The position numbers and the translations under genes are program-made. Below, piece after piece: positions 34,134-43,213 of a DNA stretch of 46,185 nucleotides. The stretch comes from Glaciecola sp. KUL10 (GTDB taxonomy: Bacteria; Pseudomonadota; Gammaproteobacteria; Enterobacterales; Alteromonadaceae). The stretch covers positions 1 through 46,185 of the forward strand of contig NZ_BGNG01000016.1 of assembly GCF_003203515.1 (NCBI RefSeq). The letters run 5' to 3'. The first letter of the stretch is position 1, and each line of letters begins with the position of its first letter. The notes below the pieces were generated by a model. That model saw only the letters and a program-made list of their open reading frames with translations, searched no databases and was not told the origin of the DNA.

Positions 34134-36011
34134 ATGAAACTTACTTTAATTGCGCTAGCGACGACTATTGCGTTAGCCGGCTGCTCACCAGCATCAAATA
34201 CATCGTCACCTGCTTCAGCTCCGCAGGCAGCGCAGAGCTTCAGCGCAGAAGAAATTCAACAAGAAACTCAAAAAATGAATGAGTGGTTTGAGCAGAAATA
34301 CGAAGCGCAAGTCATGAATAGCCCAATTCAGCTGACCATGTTAGGAAGAGATGAGCGCCAAGGTGAAATTGATGAATTTACCGTTGAGGCTATGGATAAG
34401 CAAATGGCAGAAACGATTGCGAATGCCGAAGAACTAAAAGCGAGCATCAATTACGACAAATTAAGCGATGGCGGTAAGATTTCATATGATATTTGGATGT
34501 ATCAAGCCGAACGCGCAATTGAAGCTGATAAATTCAGAAATAACAGCTATGTGTTTGATCAAATGCAAGCGGTTCACACTTTCTTTCCGCAACTGTTGAT
34601 TTCTTTTCATCGAGTAGAAGATGCTGAGGATATGCAAAACTATTTGTCGCGCATAAAAGGCAGTGCAATTGCGGTTGAGCAGCTTATTACAGCATCTAAA
34701 ACTGTGGCTGAAAATGGCGTTCGCCCACCTTATTTTGCCTTTGATGCTACGATAGAAAGTGCGCAAAAGATTATCACTGGTGCACCCTTTACCGAAGGGG
34801 ACGACAGTGCACTATGGGCCGATGCAAAAGCAAAAGTGGCAGGTTTAGTGCAAGCTGAAAAGTTGGAGCAAAGTGCAGCTGATGCCTTACTTGCCGATAT
34901 CCAAGCAGCTTTGCAAGGCGAATTTCAAGCAGCTTACCAAAACTTGATCGCTTGGCAGCAAGAAGATCGTGTTAATACGTCACCTGATGCGAAAGGTGTC
35001 AGTGCCTTACCTAATGGTGTGGCATATTACGAAGAGCGTTTAGCTAACCAAACCACGACTAATCTCACCGCTAATGAAATTCACGAAATTGGCTTATCAG
35101 AGGTGGCTAGGCTGCGCGCTGAAATGGTGAAAATTAAAGAAGAATTTGGTTTTGAGGGAAGCTTACCCGAGTTCTTTACTTTCTTGCGTGACACTAAAGA
35201 CGATGAGCGTTTGTATTACCCTAATAATGACGAGGGCAGACAAGGGTATATCGATGACGCTACTGCAGCCATTGATAAAATAAAAGCGGAGTTACCTAAC
35301 TACTTCGGTATCTTGCCCAAGGCCGATATGGTAGTAAAACGCGTTGAAGCCTTTAGAGAACAAGACGGTGCTGCTCAGCATTACTTCCCTTCTACACCAG
35401 ATGGCTCACGCCCAGGTGTTTACTATGCTCATTTATCAGATATGACCTCGATGCCAAAGCGCGAGCTTGAAGTCATTGCTTATCACGAAGGGCTTCCAGG
35501 CCACCATATGCAAATTGCTATTCAGCAAGAACTTGAAGGTGTGCCGACATTCAGAACACAAGCTGGTTTTACTGCATATTCTGAAGGTTGGGCCTTATAC
35601 TCGGAATGGTTGGCAAAACAAATGCCAGCGACCTTTGAAGACCCATTATCTGAATTCGGTCGTTTAGGCTCTGAAATTTGGCGCGCAATACGCTTAGTTG
35701 TCGATACGGGCCTTCATGCAAAAGGTTGGACTGAGCAAGAAGCTATCGACTACTTCAAAGCCAATTCTGCAGTAACCGAAGAGCAAGCCATTTCTGAAGT
35801 ACGCCGCTACTTGGTTTTACCGGGGCAAGCCACAAGCTACAAAGTGGGAATGCTTAAGATTCAAGAACTACGAGCTGATGCAGAGAAAAAGCTAGGCGAT
35901 AAGTTCGATATTAAAGGCTTCCACGACACCGTGTTAGGCGGTGGAGCAATGCCATTGTCGATATTAGAGCGCAGAGTTCAGCAATGGGTTGCTAAGCAGG
36001 GCGCTGCTTAG
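34134..36011 (+). CDS. DUF885 family lipoprotein (putative metallopeptidase)
   Basis: This 625-aa exported protein carries a lipoprotein signal, ALAGC at residues 13-17, followed by a Ser/Pro/Ala-rich linker. The long DUF885 domain has AYHEGLPGHHMQ at about residues 448-459. Its HE...H arrangement resembles an M32/M3-like zinc site and is why the family is thought to be peptidases. Later conserved segments are TAYSEGWALYSEWLAKQM and LPGQATSYKVG. Substrate and activity are unproven. The ATG at 34134 has a GGGAGAA ribosome site 10 nt upstream. It is monocistronic between two strong terminators. Confidence 0.9.
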   Translation: MKLTLIALATTIALAGCSPASNTSSPASAPQAAQSFSAEEIQQETQKMNEWFEQKYEAQVMNSPIQLTMLGRDERQGEIDEFTVEAMDKQMAETIANAEELKASINYDKLSDGGKISYDIWMYQAERAIEADKFRNNSYVFDQMQAVHTFFPQLLISFHRVEDAEDMQNYLSRIKGSAIAVEQLITASKTVAENGVRPPYFAFDATIESAQKIITGAPFTEGDDSALWADAKAKVAGLVQAEKLEQSAADALLADIQAALQGEFQAAYQNLIAWQQEDRVNTSPDAKGVSALPNGVAYYEERLANQTTTNLTANEIHEIGLSEVARLRAEMVKIKEEFGFEGSLPEFFTFLRDTKDDERLYYPNNDEGRQGYIDDATAAIDKIKAELPNYFGILPKADMVVKRVEAFREQDGAAQHYFPSTPDGSRPGVYYAHLSDMTSMPKRELEVIAYHEGLPGHHMQIAIQQELEGVPTFRTQAGFTAYSEGWALYSEWLAKQMPATFEDPLSEFGRLGSEIWRAIRLVVDTGLHAKGWTEQEAIDYFKANSAVTEEQAISEVRRYLVLPGQATSYKVGMLKIQELRADAEKKLGDKFDIKGFHDTVLGGGAMPLSILERRVQQWVAKQGAA

Positions 36012-36030
36012 TTAACAAATTGAAGCATAA

Positions 36031-36066
36031 AAAAAAGCCGCTGATTTTAAAATCAGCGGCTTTTTT
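36031..36066. terminator. Bidirectional terminator (DUF885 gene / rpoD)
   Basis: This is a perfect 18-bp palindrome. The left arm is AAAAAAGCCGCTGATTTT (36031-36048) and the right arm its exact complement to 36066. A-runs and T-runs on both sides serve the convergent DUF885 and rpoD genes. Confidence 0.94.
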
Positions 36067-36079
36067 GTATCAAGCGATG

Positions 36080-36113
36080 TTATTCGTCTAAGAAGCTATT
36101 CATCTAAAAAGCT
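36080..36113 (-). repeat. Tandem duplication of the rpoD 3' end
   Basis: On the minus strand AGCTTTTTAGATGAATAG (36113-36096, the real rpoD end, Ser-Phe-Leu-Asp-Glu-stop) is repeated as AGCTTCTTAGACGAATAA (36097-36080), offset 16 nt. The two copies differ at three positions, all third codon positions in the SFLDE-stop reading. The second copy is outside the current reading frame. Confidence 0.75.
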
Positions 36114-37919
36114 ACGAAGCTGCTCAGAGCGACTAGGATGACGAAGCTTGCGAAGGGCTTTGGCTTCGATTTGACGAATACGCTCACGCGTTACGTCAAA
36201 CTGTTTGCCTACTTCTTCGAGTGTATGGTCGGTGTTCATGTCGATACCGAAGCGCATACGCAATACTTTAGCTTCTCTTGCAGTTAGGCCTGCTAAGACT
36301 TCTTGTGTGGCATCTTTAAGACTTCCGCCAGTGGCTGAGTCTAGAGGCTGCACAATGTTACTATCTTCGATAAAGTCACCTAAGTGCGAATCTTCATCAT
36401 CGCCGATAGGTGTTTCCATTGAGATAGGCTCTTTTGCAATCTTAAGCACCTTGCGTATTTTGTCTTCTGGCATGATCATGCGTTCTGACAATTCTTCAGG
36501 TGTTGGTTCGCGACCCATTTCTTGTAACATTTGACGAGAGATACGGTTAAGTTTATTAATCGTTTCAATCATATGTACCGGAATACGAATGGTACGTGCT
36601 TGGTCAGCGATCGAGCGAGTGATTGCTTGACGAATCCACCATGTTGCGTAAGTCGAGAACTTATAGCCACGGCGATATTCAAACTTATCAACTGCTTTCA
36701 TTAGACCGATGTTACCTTCTTGAATGAGATCCAAGAATTGTAGGCCACGGTTAGTGTATTTTTTAGCGATTGAAATAACGAGACGAAGGTTAGCTTCGAC
36801 CATCTCTTTCTTCGCACGGCGTGCCTTAGCTTCACCGATTGACATGCGACGATTAATGTCTTTAATGTCTGGAATGATGAGGCCAGTTTCGGCTTCAACA
36901 GCGTTCATCTTGCTGATGCTACGCTCAATTTCTTCTTTAAACTCGACAAGCTTTGGTATGTATGGCGCGTCGGTTTCAAGCATGTCATATAGCCACTGAG
37001 TGCTTGTTTCGTTGCCCGCAAATGCCTTGATGAAATCTTTCTTAGGCATTTTTGCGTTAACAACGCAGTACTTCATGACAAGGCGTTCTTGAATACGTAC
37101 ACGGTCCATCATGCTGCGCATGTTTTTAACCATGCGGTCAAACTGCTTTGGTACAAGTCTGAATTCTTTGAATACTTCACTGAGTTCGTTGATCTGAGCG
37201 CGCGCGTCTTTGTGTGAACGACCTTTAGATTCGATCATTTCACGCGTTTTGCTGTACTGCTCACGAAGGGCGGTGAATTTTTCACGCGCTAACTCCGGAT
37301 CTGGACCTGTATCCTCTTCTTCTTCGTCATCTGCATCGTCGTCATCTTCGTCTTCTAACTCTTCTTCAGATAATTCAGAGCCAACGTGTGTTGCAGTGGG
37401 TGCAACATCTTGCTCGTTTGGATCGACAAAGCCGATGATGATGTCACTAAGACGAATTTCTTCAGCTTCAAACAAGTCCCATTGGTCTAGCAAATACGTG
37501 ATTGCTTCTGGGTACTCAGCAACTGAACACTGAACTTGGTTGATACCGTCTTCGATGCGCTTAGCAATTTCAATTTCGCCTTCGCGTGTAAGTAGTTCTA
37601 CCGTGCCCATTTCTCGCATATACATGCGAACAGGGTCGGTGGTTCTGCCTATCTCACTTTCAACGGTGGCTAATGCTTGGGCCGCGGCTTCTGCCACGTC
37701 TTCGTCTGCGGTGGTTTCTTGCATGAGTAATTCATCAGAATCTGGCGCCGATTCTGATACTTGAATACCCATGTCGTTTATCATTCGGATGATATCTTCT
37801 ATCTGATCCGAATCTACTATGTCTTGGGGAAGGTGGTCGTTGACCTCGGCAAAAGTTAAATAACCTTGCTCTTTACCCTTGGCAATCAGGAGTTTGATCT
37901 GGGACTGCTTGCTTTGCAC
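36096..37919 (-). CDS. rpoD: RNA polymerase sigma factor RpoD (sigma-70)
   Basis: This 607-aa primary sigma factor directs transcription of housekeeping genes. Region 1.1 opens with [24 protein letters not shown]. Regions 1.2 and 2.1 follow an acidic linker ([23 protein letters not shown], about 185-208). Region 2 shows [43 protein letters not shown], and region 4 ends [19 protein letters not shown]. The start is GTG at 37919 with AAGG 6 nt upstream; E. coli uses ATG and a slightly longer N-terminus. It is the last gene of the rpsU-yqeY-dnaG-rpoD series, but a 288-nt gap with a probable promoter precedes it. Confidence 0.98.
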   Translation of the reverse strand: MQSKQSQIKLLIAKGKEQGYLTFAEVNDHLPQDIVDSDQIEDIIRMINDMGIQVSESAPDSDELLMQETTADEDVAEAAAQALATVESEIGRTTDPVRMYMREMGTVELLTREGEIEIAKRIEDGINQVQCSVAEYPEAITYLLDQWDLFEAEEIRLSDIIIGFVDPNEQDVAPTATHVGSELSEEELEDEDDDDADDEEEEDTGPDPELAREKFTALREQYSKTREMIESKGRSHKDARAQINELSEVFKEFRLVPKQFDRMVKNMRSMMDRVRIQERLVMKYCVVNAKMPKKDFIKAFAGNETSTQWLYDMLETDAPYIPKLVEFKEEIERSISKMNAVEAETGLIIPDIKDINRRMSIGEAKARRAKKEMVEANLRLVISIAKKYTNRGLQFLDLIQEGNIGLMKAVDKFEYRRGYKFSTYATWWIRQAITRSIADQARTIRIPVHMIETINKLNRISRQMLQEMGREPTPEELSERMIMPEDKIRKVLKIAKEPISMETPIGDDEDSHLGDFIEDSNIVQPLDSATGGSLKDATQEVLAGLTAREAKVLRMRFGIDMNTDHTLEEVGKQFDVTRERIRQIEAKALRKLRHPSRSEQLRSFLDE

Positions 37920-38011
37920 AATATACCTTACACTAAATTGGGAGTTGTTAAACGCGTACTGCCGAATAATAACTCATTGATTAATCAGCGGTTTTCAACC
38001 CGTTAAACGAT

Positions 38012-38033
38012 GCTAATGTAAGCTACCATTAGC
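38012..38033. promoter_or_regulatory. Leader hairpin upstream of rpoD
   Basis: GCTAATG (38012-38018) and CATTAGC (38027-38033) form a 7-bp stem with an 8-nt loop. It is downstream of the putative rpoD -10 and so would be in the 5' untranslated leader. No T-run follows. Confidence 0.4.
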
Positions 38034-38063
38034 TGTCTTTACCGAAGCGTTCGCGAATTAGCT

Positions 38064-38082
38064 AGTATACCACATAATGTGG
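38064..38082 (-). promoter_or_regulatory. Putative extended -10 promoter of rpoD with overlapping palindrome
   Basis: On the minus strand TGG-TATACT (38072-38064) is an extended -10, about 145 nt before the rpoD GTG. No good -35 is present. A perfect 13-bp palindrome, CCACATAATGTGG (38070-38082), overlaps its upstream edge and could be a regulator site. Confidence 0.5.
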
Positions 38083-38207
38083 ATTATTTTCTACACAATA
38101 AGCCATACGGGCTAAATTTAAATAAAGATTGCGGTCGCCTTAAAATGATTATCGACCAAACTGTAAATAGGACAACGCGTATTTACTTTTTATTTATGCT
38201 TTATTTA

Positions 38208-39986
38208 CTAACTTTGATGCTTCGCTTTCATCTGTTTTTGTAACAATAAACTCAATTCTTGCTCTTCTGTCGGGCTCAAGGCACTGAATCTTGATTTTGC
38301 TTTTAGTGCTTCAAGGCGTGCATTAATATGAGCACTAATCAGTGATTTGAAGCTGTCAAAGTACTCCCTGACTAAATCTACATCTTCAAAAATATCACTG
38401 ACGGCTACCGCTTCGATATGCTTAACATGGGGGTGACTTCTAAATGCTTCAAGTACCCTTGCGGCATTACTGTCTGGATTTTGTTGGCAATATTCATGAA
38501 CCTCTACCAACACGCTTATCCCTTTGATGTTTAAATGCTTGATAGACTGAATCTTAACTTCTTGATATTGGCTAGCAAAAGACGGGTGATTGATTAAGAT
38601 CTTAAGCAGGGCCCGAACAGGTGTCGCTTGAAGTTTTGGCTTTTTAAAGTCTTGCTCAAAGGGTTTACGCTGTTGCATACCCGAAGAAGTTGGACCATCG
38701 TTGATTGCTTGTGCATCTCCGCAAATTTTGGCCAGTTCATTCAACAATAATTCTTTTTGATTTTCGCCTGATATTTTTTCAATCAGTGGTTTGGCTTGTG
38801 AGCGCAGTGCCGCTTTCCCTTCTATACTGCTGACATCATGTTGACTGAGCAAGGTTTCAAAGAAAAATTTAGAAAGAGGTTGGGCATCTTGATAAAGCGC
38901 TTCAAATTTTTCTTTGCCAATCTGGCGCACCATTGTGTCTGGATCTTCACCATCCGGTAAGAACATAAACTTCATGATACAGCCATCTTTTAAATAAGGC
39001 AGCGCGTTTTCTAGTGCTCTCCAAGCCGCGGTTCTTCCCGCTTTATCGCCGTCGTAACAACAAATAACCTGAGGCGTGGACTTGAATAACATTTGCACAT
39101 GTTCTGGTGTCGTTGCCGTGCCCAGCGCCGCAACGGCGTAGTCAATGCCAAACTGACTTAAGGCGACCACGTCCATATAACCTTCGACGACTAAAACTTG
39201 TTCTAGCTTACGGTTGGCTTGTCGTGCTTGGTATAGTCCAAACAACTCATAACCTTTATGAAAAATGGGGGTTTCAGGGCTGTTTAAATATTTGGGGCCA
39301 TCGTCCTGCATGACCCTTCCGCCAAATCCAACTACACGACCGCGTTTATCTCTGATTGGAAACATCACTCGGTTCCTAAAAAAATCAAAGCGCTTTTTAT
39401 TATCGTTTTCGTTGATTAATTTAAGTTCGAGTAGCCGTGATTGTTTATGTTCATCTGCACCAAATGTTTTTAACACCGCATCCCATTCAGGTGGCGCAAA
39501 ACCGATGTCCCACGCTTTGACGATATCACCCGTGAGTCCACGGCTTTTTAAATAGTCAACCACACTGGCAGATTGTGCATGATGTTTAAGTTGGTGCTGG
39601 AAAAAGCGAGTAACGCTTTCCATCAACGCATAGTCTTGTTCGCGTTGTGATTTTTGTTCGGGTGTTGTTTGAGTAAAGTTACCTTTTTCTCTGGGGACTT
39701 CTAAACCATAAATACTGGCGAGTTCTTCGATCGCTTCGGGAAATTCTAAGCGATCAAACTCCATTAAAAACGAGACGACATTACCTTTCGCGCCACAACC
39801 AAAGCAATAATAAAACTGTTTTTCTTGGCTAACTGAAAATGAGGGGCTTTTTTCGTTGTGAAACGGGCAGCAGGCTTGATGATTTTTGCCTGCTTTTTTG
39901 AGCTTCACACGCGCATCGACAATATCAACAATGTCGGCACGCGAGATGAGGTCGTCAATAAAGTCTCTGGGAATTCTGCCAGCCAT
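38208..39986 (-). CDS. dnaG: DNA primase
   Basis: This 592-aa enzyme makes RNA primers for replication. The N-terminal CHC2 zinc domain has C40, H43, C61 and C64 (CPFHNEKSPSF...CFGCGAKGN). The catalytic core contains the TOPRIM segments VVEGYMDVVAL and CCYDGDKAGR, with the metal-binding Glu and Asp residues. The C-terminal domain (from about 440) binds DnaB helicase. The linker region, with GPTSSGMQQRKPFEQ, is variable in the family. The ATG at 39986 lies 15 nt after the yqeY stop, so cotranscription is likely. Confidence 0.98.
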   Translation of the reverse strand: MAGRIPRDFIDDLISRADIVDIVDARVKLKKAGKNHQACCPFHNEKSPSFSVSQEKQFYYCFGCGAKGNVVSFLMEFDRLEFPEAIEELASIYGLEVPREKGNFTQTTPEQKSQREQDYALMESVTRFFQHQLKHHAQSASVVDYLKSRGLTGDIVKAWDIGFAPPEWDAVLKTFGADEHKQSRLLELKLINENDNKKRFDFFRNRVMFPIRDKRGRVVGFGGRVMQDDGPKYLNSPETPIFHKGYELFGLYQARQANRKLEQVLVVEGYMDVVALSQFGIDYAVAALGTATTPEHVQMLFKSTPQVICCYDGDKAGRTAAWRALENALPYLKDGCIMKFMFLPDGEDPDTMVRQIGKEKFEALYQDAQPLSKFFFETLLSQHDVSSIEGKAALRSQAKPLIEKISGENQKELLLNELAKICGDAQAINDGPTSSGMQQRKPFEQDFKKPKLQATPVRALLKILINHPSFASQYQEVKIQSIKHLNIKGISVLVEVHEYCQQNPDSNAARVLEAFRSHPHVKHIEAVAVSDIFEDVDLVREYFDSFKSLISAHINARLEALKAKSRFSALSPTEEQELSLLLQKQMKAKHQS

Positions 39987-40001
39987 TGGGTTTATATAAC
40001 C

Positions 40002-40445
40002 TTAGGCTAGTTTAGCTTTGATTAACCCGCTTACTTTACCCATATCAGCTCGACCTGTTAATTTTGGCTTTAACATGCCCATGACTTTACCCATGTCTTG
40101 CATCGAGCTTGCACCTGTAGCTTCCATCGCTTCGTCGATCAAAACAGAAATTTCATCATCTGTTAGCGCTTTGGGTAAAAAGCGCGATAGCACTTCGATT
40201 TCAGCTTCTTCAACGGCGACTAAATCGTCGCGGCTAGCCGCTTTAAATTGAGTAATGGATTCGTTGCGTTGCTTAACCATTTTAGTCAAAATTTGTAGTA
40301 AATCAGCATCTGTGACTTCTACTCGCTCATCCACTTCTTTTTGCTTAACTGCAGCAAGCGCCATTCTGATCGTTGAAAGCGTGGCTTTGTCTTTAGCGCG
40401 CATTGCATCTTTTTGTGCTTCTTTTAATGATTCTAATAATGTCAT
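40002..40445 (-). CDS. yqeY: GatB/YqeY domain protein
   Basis: This 147-aa protein of the YqeY family resembles the tRNA-binding tail of the GatB amidotransferase subunit. Its function is unknown, but it commonly sits between rpsU and dnaG in gammaproteobacteria. It opens MTLLESLKEAQKDAMRAKDKATLSTIRM and ends with the repeated DMGKVMGMLKPKLTGRADMGKVSGLIKAKL segment typical of the family. The ATG at 40445 follows AAAGGAT; the frame is open 13 codons further but through the rpsU terminator. It is the first gene after that terminator. Confidence 0.95.
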   Translation of the reverse strand: MTLLESLKEAQKDAMRAKDKATLSTIRMALAAVKQKEVDERVEVTDADLLQILTKMVKQRNESITQFKAASRDDLVAVEEAEIEVLSRFLPKALTDDEISVLIDEAMEATGASSMQDMGKVMGMLKPKLTGRADMGKVSGLIKAKLA

Positions 40446-40483
40446 GCTTCGATCCTTTGTTTTTATATTTTGAGCGACAAACA

Positions 40484-40513
40484 AAAACGGGTGTCTATAA
40501 AGACACCCGTTTT
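40484..40513 (-). terminator. Intrinsic terminator between rpsU and yqeY
   Basis: A 13-bp stem AAAACGGGTGTCT (40484-40496) / AGACACCCGTTTT (40501-40513) with loop ATAA is followed by a T-rich tail on the minus strand. It matches the partial terminator known between rpsU and dnaG in E. coli, which lets S21 be made in excess. Confidence 0.9.
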
Positions 40514-40555
40514 CTAAAACTGTTTACGATTAAATCGTATACGAGTAAAGGTACC

Positions 40556-40771
40556 TTAGTACAACTTCACGCGGCGTGCGTTTTCGCGCGCTAGTTTTTT
40601 CATGTGACGTTTTTTAGCAGCTGCTTTCTTGCGCTTACGCTCCCAAGTCGGCTTTTCAAAAAACTCGCGACGGCGAACTTCTGAAAGTACACCTGCTTTT
40701 TCACATGAACGTTTGAAACGACGTAATGCGATGTCAAACGGTTCGTTATCTCTTACTTTAACGATTGGCAT
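40556..40771 (-). CDS. rpsU: 30S ribosomal protein S21
   Basis: This is a 71-aa basic ribosomal protein, full length. [27 protein letters not shown] and the Arg/Lys-rich tail ending NARRVKLY are essentially invariant in gammaproteobacteria. S21 helps base-pair mRNA leaders during initiation. The ATG at 40771 has AGGTGAG nearby. It is first in the rpsU-yqeY-dnaG-rpoD series, divergent from tsaD. A terminator follows it. Confidence 0.98.
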   Translation of the reverse strand: MPIVKVRDNEPFDIALRRFKRSCEKAGVLSEVRRREFFEKPTWERKRKKAAAKKRHMKKLARENARRVKLY

Positions 40772-40800
40772 TAATATCTCACCTTAGATAAATAAATCAA

Positions 40801-40828
40801 CCGGGTAGTAGTTAATTTAAGTACCCGG
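40801..40828 (-). promoter_or_regulatory. Hairpin in the rpsU leader
   Basis: CCGGGTA (40801-40807) and TACCCGG (40822-40828) form a 7-bp stem with a 14-nt loop. It lies between the putative promoter and the rpsU start, so it would be in the untranslated leader. Its role is unknown; autoregulation of ribosomal protein leaders is one option. Confidence 0.45.
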
Positions 40829-40846
40829 GCTAAAAAATGGTGCGGA

Positions 40847-40875
40847 ATACTAAATCTTTACATGCCTTTTGTAAA
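40847..40875 (-). promoter_or_regulatory. Putative sigma-70 promoter of the rpsU operon
   Basis: On the minus strand TTTACA (-35, 40870-40875) and TAGTAT (-10, 40847-40852) are spaced by 17 nt, about 75 nt before the rpsU ATG. The same sequence is an AT-rich imperfect inverted repeat (TACTAAAT...ATTTAGTA). Confidence 0.6.
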
Positions 40876-41063
40876 GTAATTTAGTATAAAAACAACAAAT
40901 AAATCTTGGTTTTCCGACGCAGGCGCGCAGTATATACTAGCGCCTTCATATATGCACCATTTGAAGCCCTGAAAAGCGAAGATTTGTGCATTAGCGCTTA
41001 CACCATTATATCTATATGGTTAAGTATCTGTCGCCCGTTGGTAGGCTCAAATAAGGTAAGTGA

Positions 41064-42071
41064 ATGAAAGTATTGGGAATCGAAACTTCTTGTGATGAAA
41101 CCGGTATCGCAATTTATGATAGTGAGAACGGTTTACTTGCTCACGAATTGTATAGCCAAGTAAAACTTCACGCTGATTATGGCGGTGTTGTTCCTGAATT
41201 GGCTTCACGTGACCATGTGCGCAAAATTATTCCTTTAATTCAACGCACCTTGGACAGTGCAAATTTAACGTCCAGCGATATTGACGGACTTGCTTTTACA
41301 AGAGGGCCCGGTTTAGTGGGTGCTTTATTAGTAGGTGCTTCTGTTGGTCGCAGTATTGCCTATGCATGGGATGTCCCTGCCGTTGGTGTGCATCATATGG
41401 AAGGGCATTTACTCGCGCCGATGTTAGATGACAATGCACCTGAGTTTCCATTCGTTGCATTGTTAGTGTCGGGTGGTCATAGCATGATTGTCGATGTCAA
41501 AGGCATTGGTCAGTACGAAGTGTTAGGCGAATCACTCGATGATGCAGCGGGTGAAGCTTTTGATAAAACCGCTAAATTACTAGGTTTGGATTACCCTGGC
41601 GGTCCATTGCTAGCAAAATTAGCTGAAAAAGGTGAGGCAGGGCACTATAAGTTCCCTCGGCCTATGACGGACCGTCCAGGTCTAGACATGAGTTTCAGTG
41701 GTTTAAAAACGTTTGCAGCTAACACTATTCGTGCCGCCGCCGACGACCCTCAAGTCAAAGCGAATATTGCCTATGCTTTTCAAGAAGCCATTGTTGATAC
41801 TTTATTCATCAAGAGCATGCGCGCATTAAAACAAACAGGTCGAAAGCGCATAGTCATGGCAGGAGGCGTCAGTGCAAATCGCTATTTAAGAGATAAATTT
41901 GCAGAAGAAAGTCGTCGTAAAAGCTTCGAAGTTTATTACCCCGCGTTCGAATATTGCACAGATAATGGTGCCATGATTGCTTATGCAGGCTGTCAGCGAT
42001 TGCTAAAAGGCGAACGAGTCTCGTTGGATATGCAAGCAAAACCGAGGTGGCCGCTGGATTCGTTGGCCTAA
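41064..42071 (+). CDS. tsaD: tRNA N6-threonylcarbamoyladenosine synthase subunit TsaD
   Basis: This 335-aa ASKHA-fold enzyme transfers the threonylcarbamoyl group to A37 of ANN-decoding tRNAs, with TsaB and TsaE. The opening [18 protein letters not shown], the metal-binding [13 protein letters not shown] histidines, [11 protein letters not shown] and the late ASAN-type loop [13 protein letters not shown] are diagnostic. The last metal ligand is Asp in [16 protein letters not shown] at 41064 follows AAGGTAAGTG. It is divergent from rpsU, the usual gammaproteobacterial arrangement. A terminator-like hairpin lies about 140 nt past the stop. Confidence 0.98.
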   Translation: MKVLGIETSCDETGIAIYDSENGLLAHELYSQVKLHADYGGVVPELASRDHVRKIIPLIQRTLDSANLTSSDIDGLAFTRGPGLVGALLVGASVGRSIAYAWDVPAVGVHHMEGHLLAPMLDDNAPEFPFVALLVSGGHSMIVDVKGIGQYEVLGESLDDAAGEAFDKTAKLLGLDYPGGPLLAKLAEKGEAGHYKFPRPMTDRPGLDMSFSGLKTFAANTIRAAADDPQVKANIAYAFQEAIVDTLFIKSMRALKQTGRKRIVMAGGVSANRYLRDKFAEESRRKSFEVYYPAFEYCTDNGAMIAYAGCQRLLKGERVSLDMQAKPRWPLDSLA

Positions 42072-42213
42072 TACTTCTGCTCTCAAATTAGTAGCCAACT
42101 TTAAGTTAGCGAATTGTATGAAGCAGGTGGTCATAAATGTGAAAACGATTGCATATACATTAAACACTACAGTGCGTTACAATTGCGCCAAATTGCACGC
42201 GTAGATCCAATCA

Positions 42214-42240
42214 AAAGCCCTATTAGTCGGGCTTTGTTTG
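42214..42240 (+). terminator. Terminator-like hairpin between tsaD and folB
   Basis: AAAGCCC (42214-42220) pairs with GGGCTTT (42229-42235) across an 8-nt loop, followed by GTTTG. The T-tract is interrupted, so termination may be partial. It lies 45 nt before the folB start. Confidence 0.55.
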
Positions 42241-42284
42241 GTTACACAAACCCAATGCAAAACCCAAGAAAGAACACCAAAAGA

Positions 42285-42641
42285 ATGGATTTAGTTAAAA
42301 TAGAAGGCTTGTCATTACAAGCACTCATCGGCGTTTATGAGTTTGAACGCCATGCAAAGCAACGCGTGATCGTCGATCTTGTGATGCATACTGATTTTTC
42401 AAAAGCGGGTGCAACAGATGACGTTACTTACACAATTGACTACGGAAAAGTGGCTGAGCGTTTAGGTGAACTAGCTGATAAATGTGAGTTCAAACTGCTC
42501 GAAGCGTTGGGTGCACAGATGTCTGATATGATTTTTAAAGAATTTGCTCCTGAAAAAATTGAACTAACACTTAGCAAGCCCGATATTATCGACAATGCAG
42601 ATAACGTAGCGATTACCTTGATTCGGGAACGAAAATCGTGA
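42285..42641 (+). CDS. folB: Dihydroneopterin aldolase
   Basis: This 118-aa enzyme converts dihydroneopterin to 6-hydroxymethyl-dihydropterin in folate synthesis and may epimerise it. MDLVKIEGLSLQALIGVYEFER is the canonical opening, with the conserved Glu. TYTIDYGKVAERL and FKLLEALGAQMSDMIFKEF are the other landmarks. I chose the ATG at 42285 because it gives the family-standard N-terminus; the frame is open much further, through the tsaD-folB hairpin. Its TGA overlaps the folK GTG (GTGA). Together with folK it supplies consecutive steps of the same pathway. Confidence 0.94.
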   Translation: MDLVKIEGLSLQALIGVYEFERHAKQRVIVDLVMHTDFSKAGATDDVTYTIDYGKVAERLGELADKCEFKLLEALGAQMSDMIFKEFAPEKIELTLSKPDIIDNADNVAITLIRERKS

Positions 42642-43213
42642 TCGACACAAGCGACTCATTCTCTAATACCGACGCTTGTTCCGACTTAGGGGCTAGCGCA
42701 GCCGACAGGCCAATGCACAAAATTCTTATCAGCACTGGCAGCAATATCGACAAAGACAAACATACTCAAGCAGGTTTTGACCAGCTTGCCGATGCCTTTG
42801 ATAATATTAGTGTTTCGAGCGTTTTTGAAAGTCAATCCGTTGGTTTTAAAGGCGACACTTTTTATAACGCAGTTGTATCAGCAGAAACTGATATGTCTTT
42901 GTCGCAAGTCTGTGACGTATTAAAAGCAATCGAAACAAAGAATGGGCGTGTCAGACAAGCTGAAAAGTTCTCTTCGCGCACACTCGATTTAGATCTTCTG
43001 TGTTTCGATAATATGGTCTGTGATAATCCAATCGTATTACCCAGAGAAGAAATACTTTTCAATGCCTTTGTTTTGCAACCCTTAGCTGAACTTGTTCCCG
43101 AGGATATTCATCCTGTTGTTCAAAAAACGTATGCCCAATTATGGGAAGACTATGATAAATCCAAACAAAAACTATGGATTTCAGATTTTACATGGAGCCG
43201 TGACCCCCAATGA
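42638..43213 (+). CDS. folK: 6-hydroxymethyl-7,8-dihydropterin pyrophosphokinase
   Basis: This enzyme adds pyrophosphate from ATP to the FolB product. The core has ILISTGSNIDKDKHTQAGFDQL (the usual LGSN becomes TGSN), FYNAVV and NGRVRQAEKFSSRTLDLDLLCFDN with the metal-binding DLDL aspartates. LPREEILFNAFVLQPLAEL follows. GTG at 42638 overlaps the folB stop and gives 191 aa with an acidic 25-residue extension. ATG at 42713 would give the family-typical start (MHKILISTGSN). I list the coupled GTG but consider the start uncertain. The stop overlaps the uppP ATG (ATGA). Confidence 0.9.
   Translation: MIDTSDSFSNTDACSDLGASAADRPMHKILISTGSNIDKDKHTQAGFDQLADAFDNISVSSVFESQSVGFKGDTFYNAVVSAETDMSLSQVCDVLKAIETKNGRVRQAEKFSSRTLDLDLLCFDNMVCDNPIVLPREEILFNAFVLQPLAELVPEDIHPVVQKTYAQLWEDYDKSKQKLWISDFTWSRDPQ

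Noticed and set aside
38021-38036. 14 of 15 bases match the start of the spacer at 3049-3080, suggesting self-targeting
   Set aside because: The match stops after 15 nt and the flanking bases are AA, not the CC expected for type I-F. Chance similarity is more likely.
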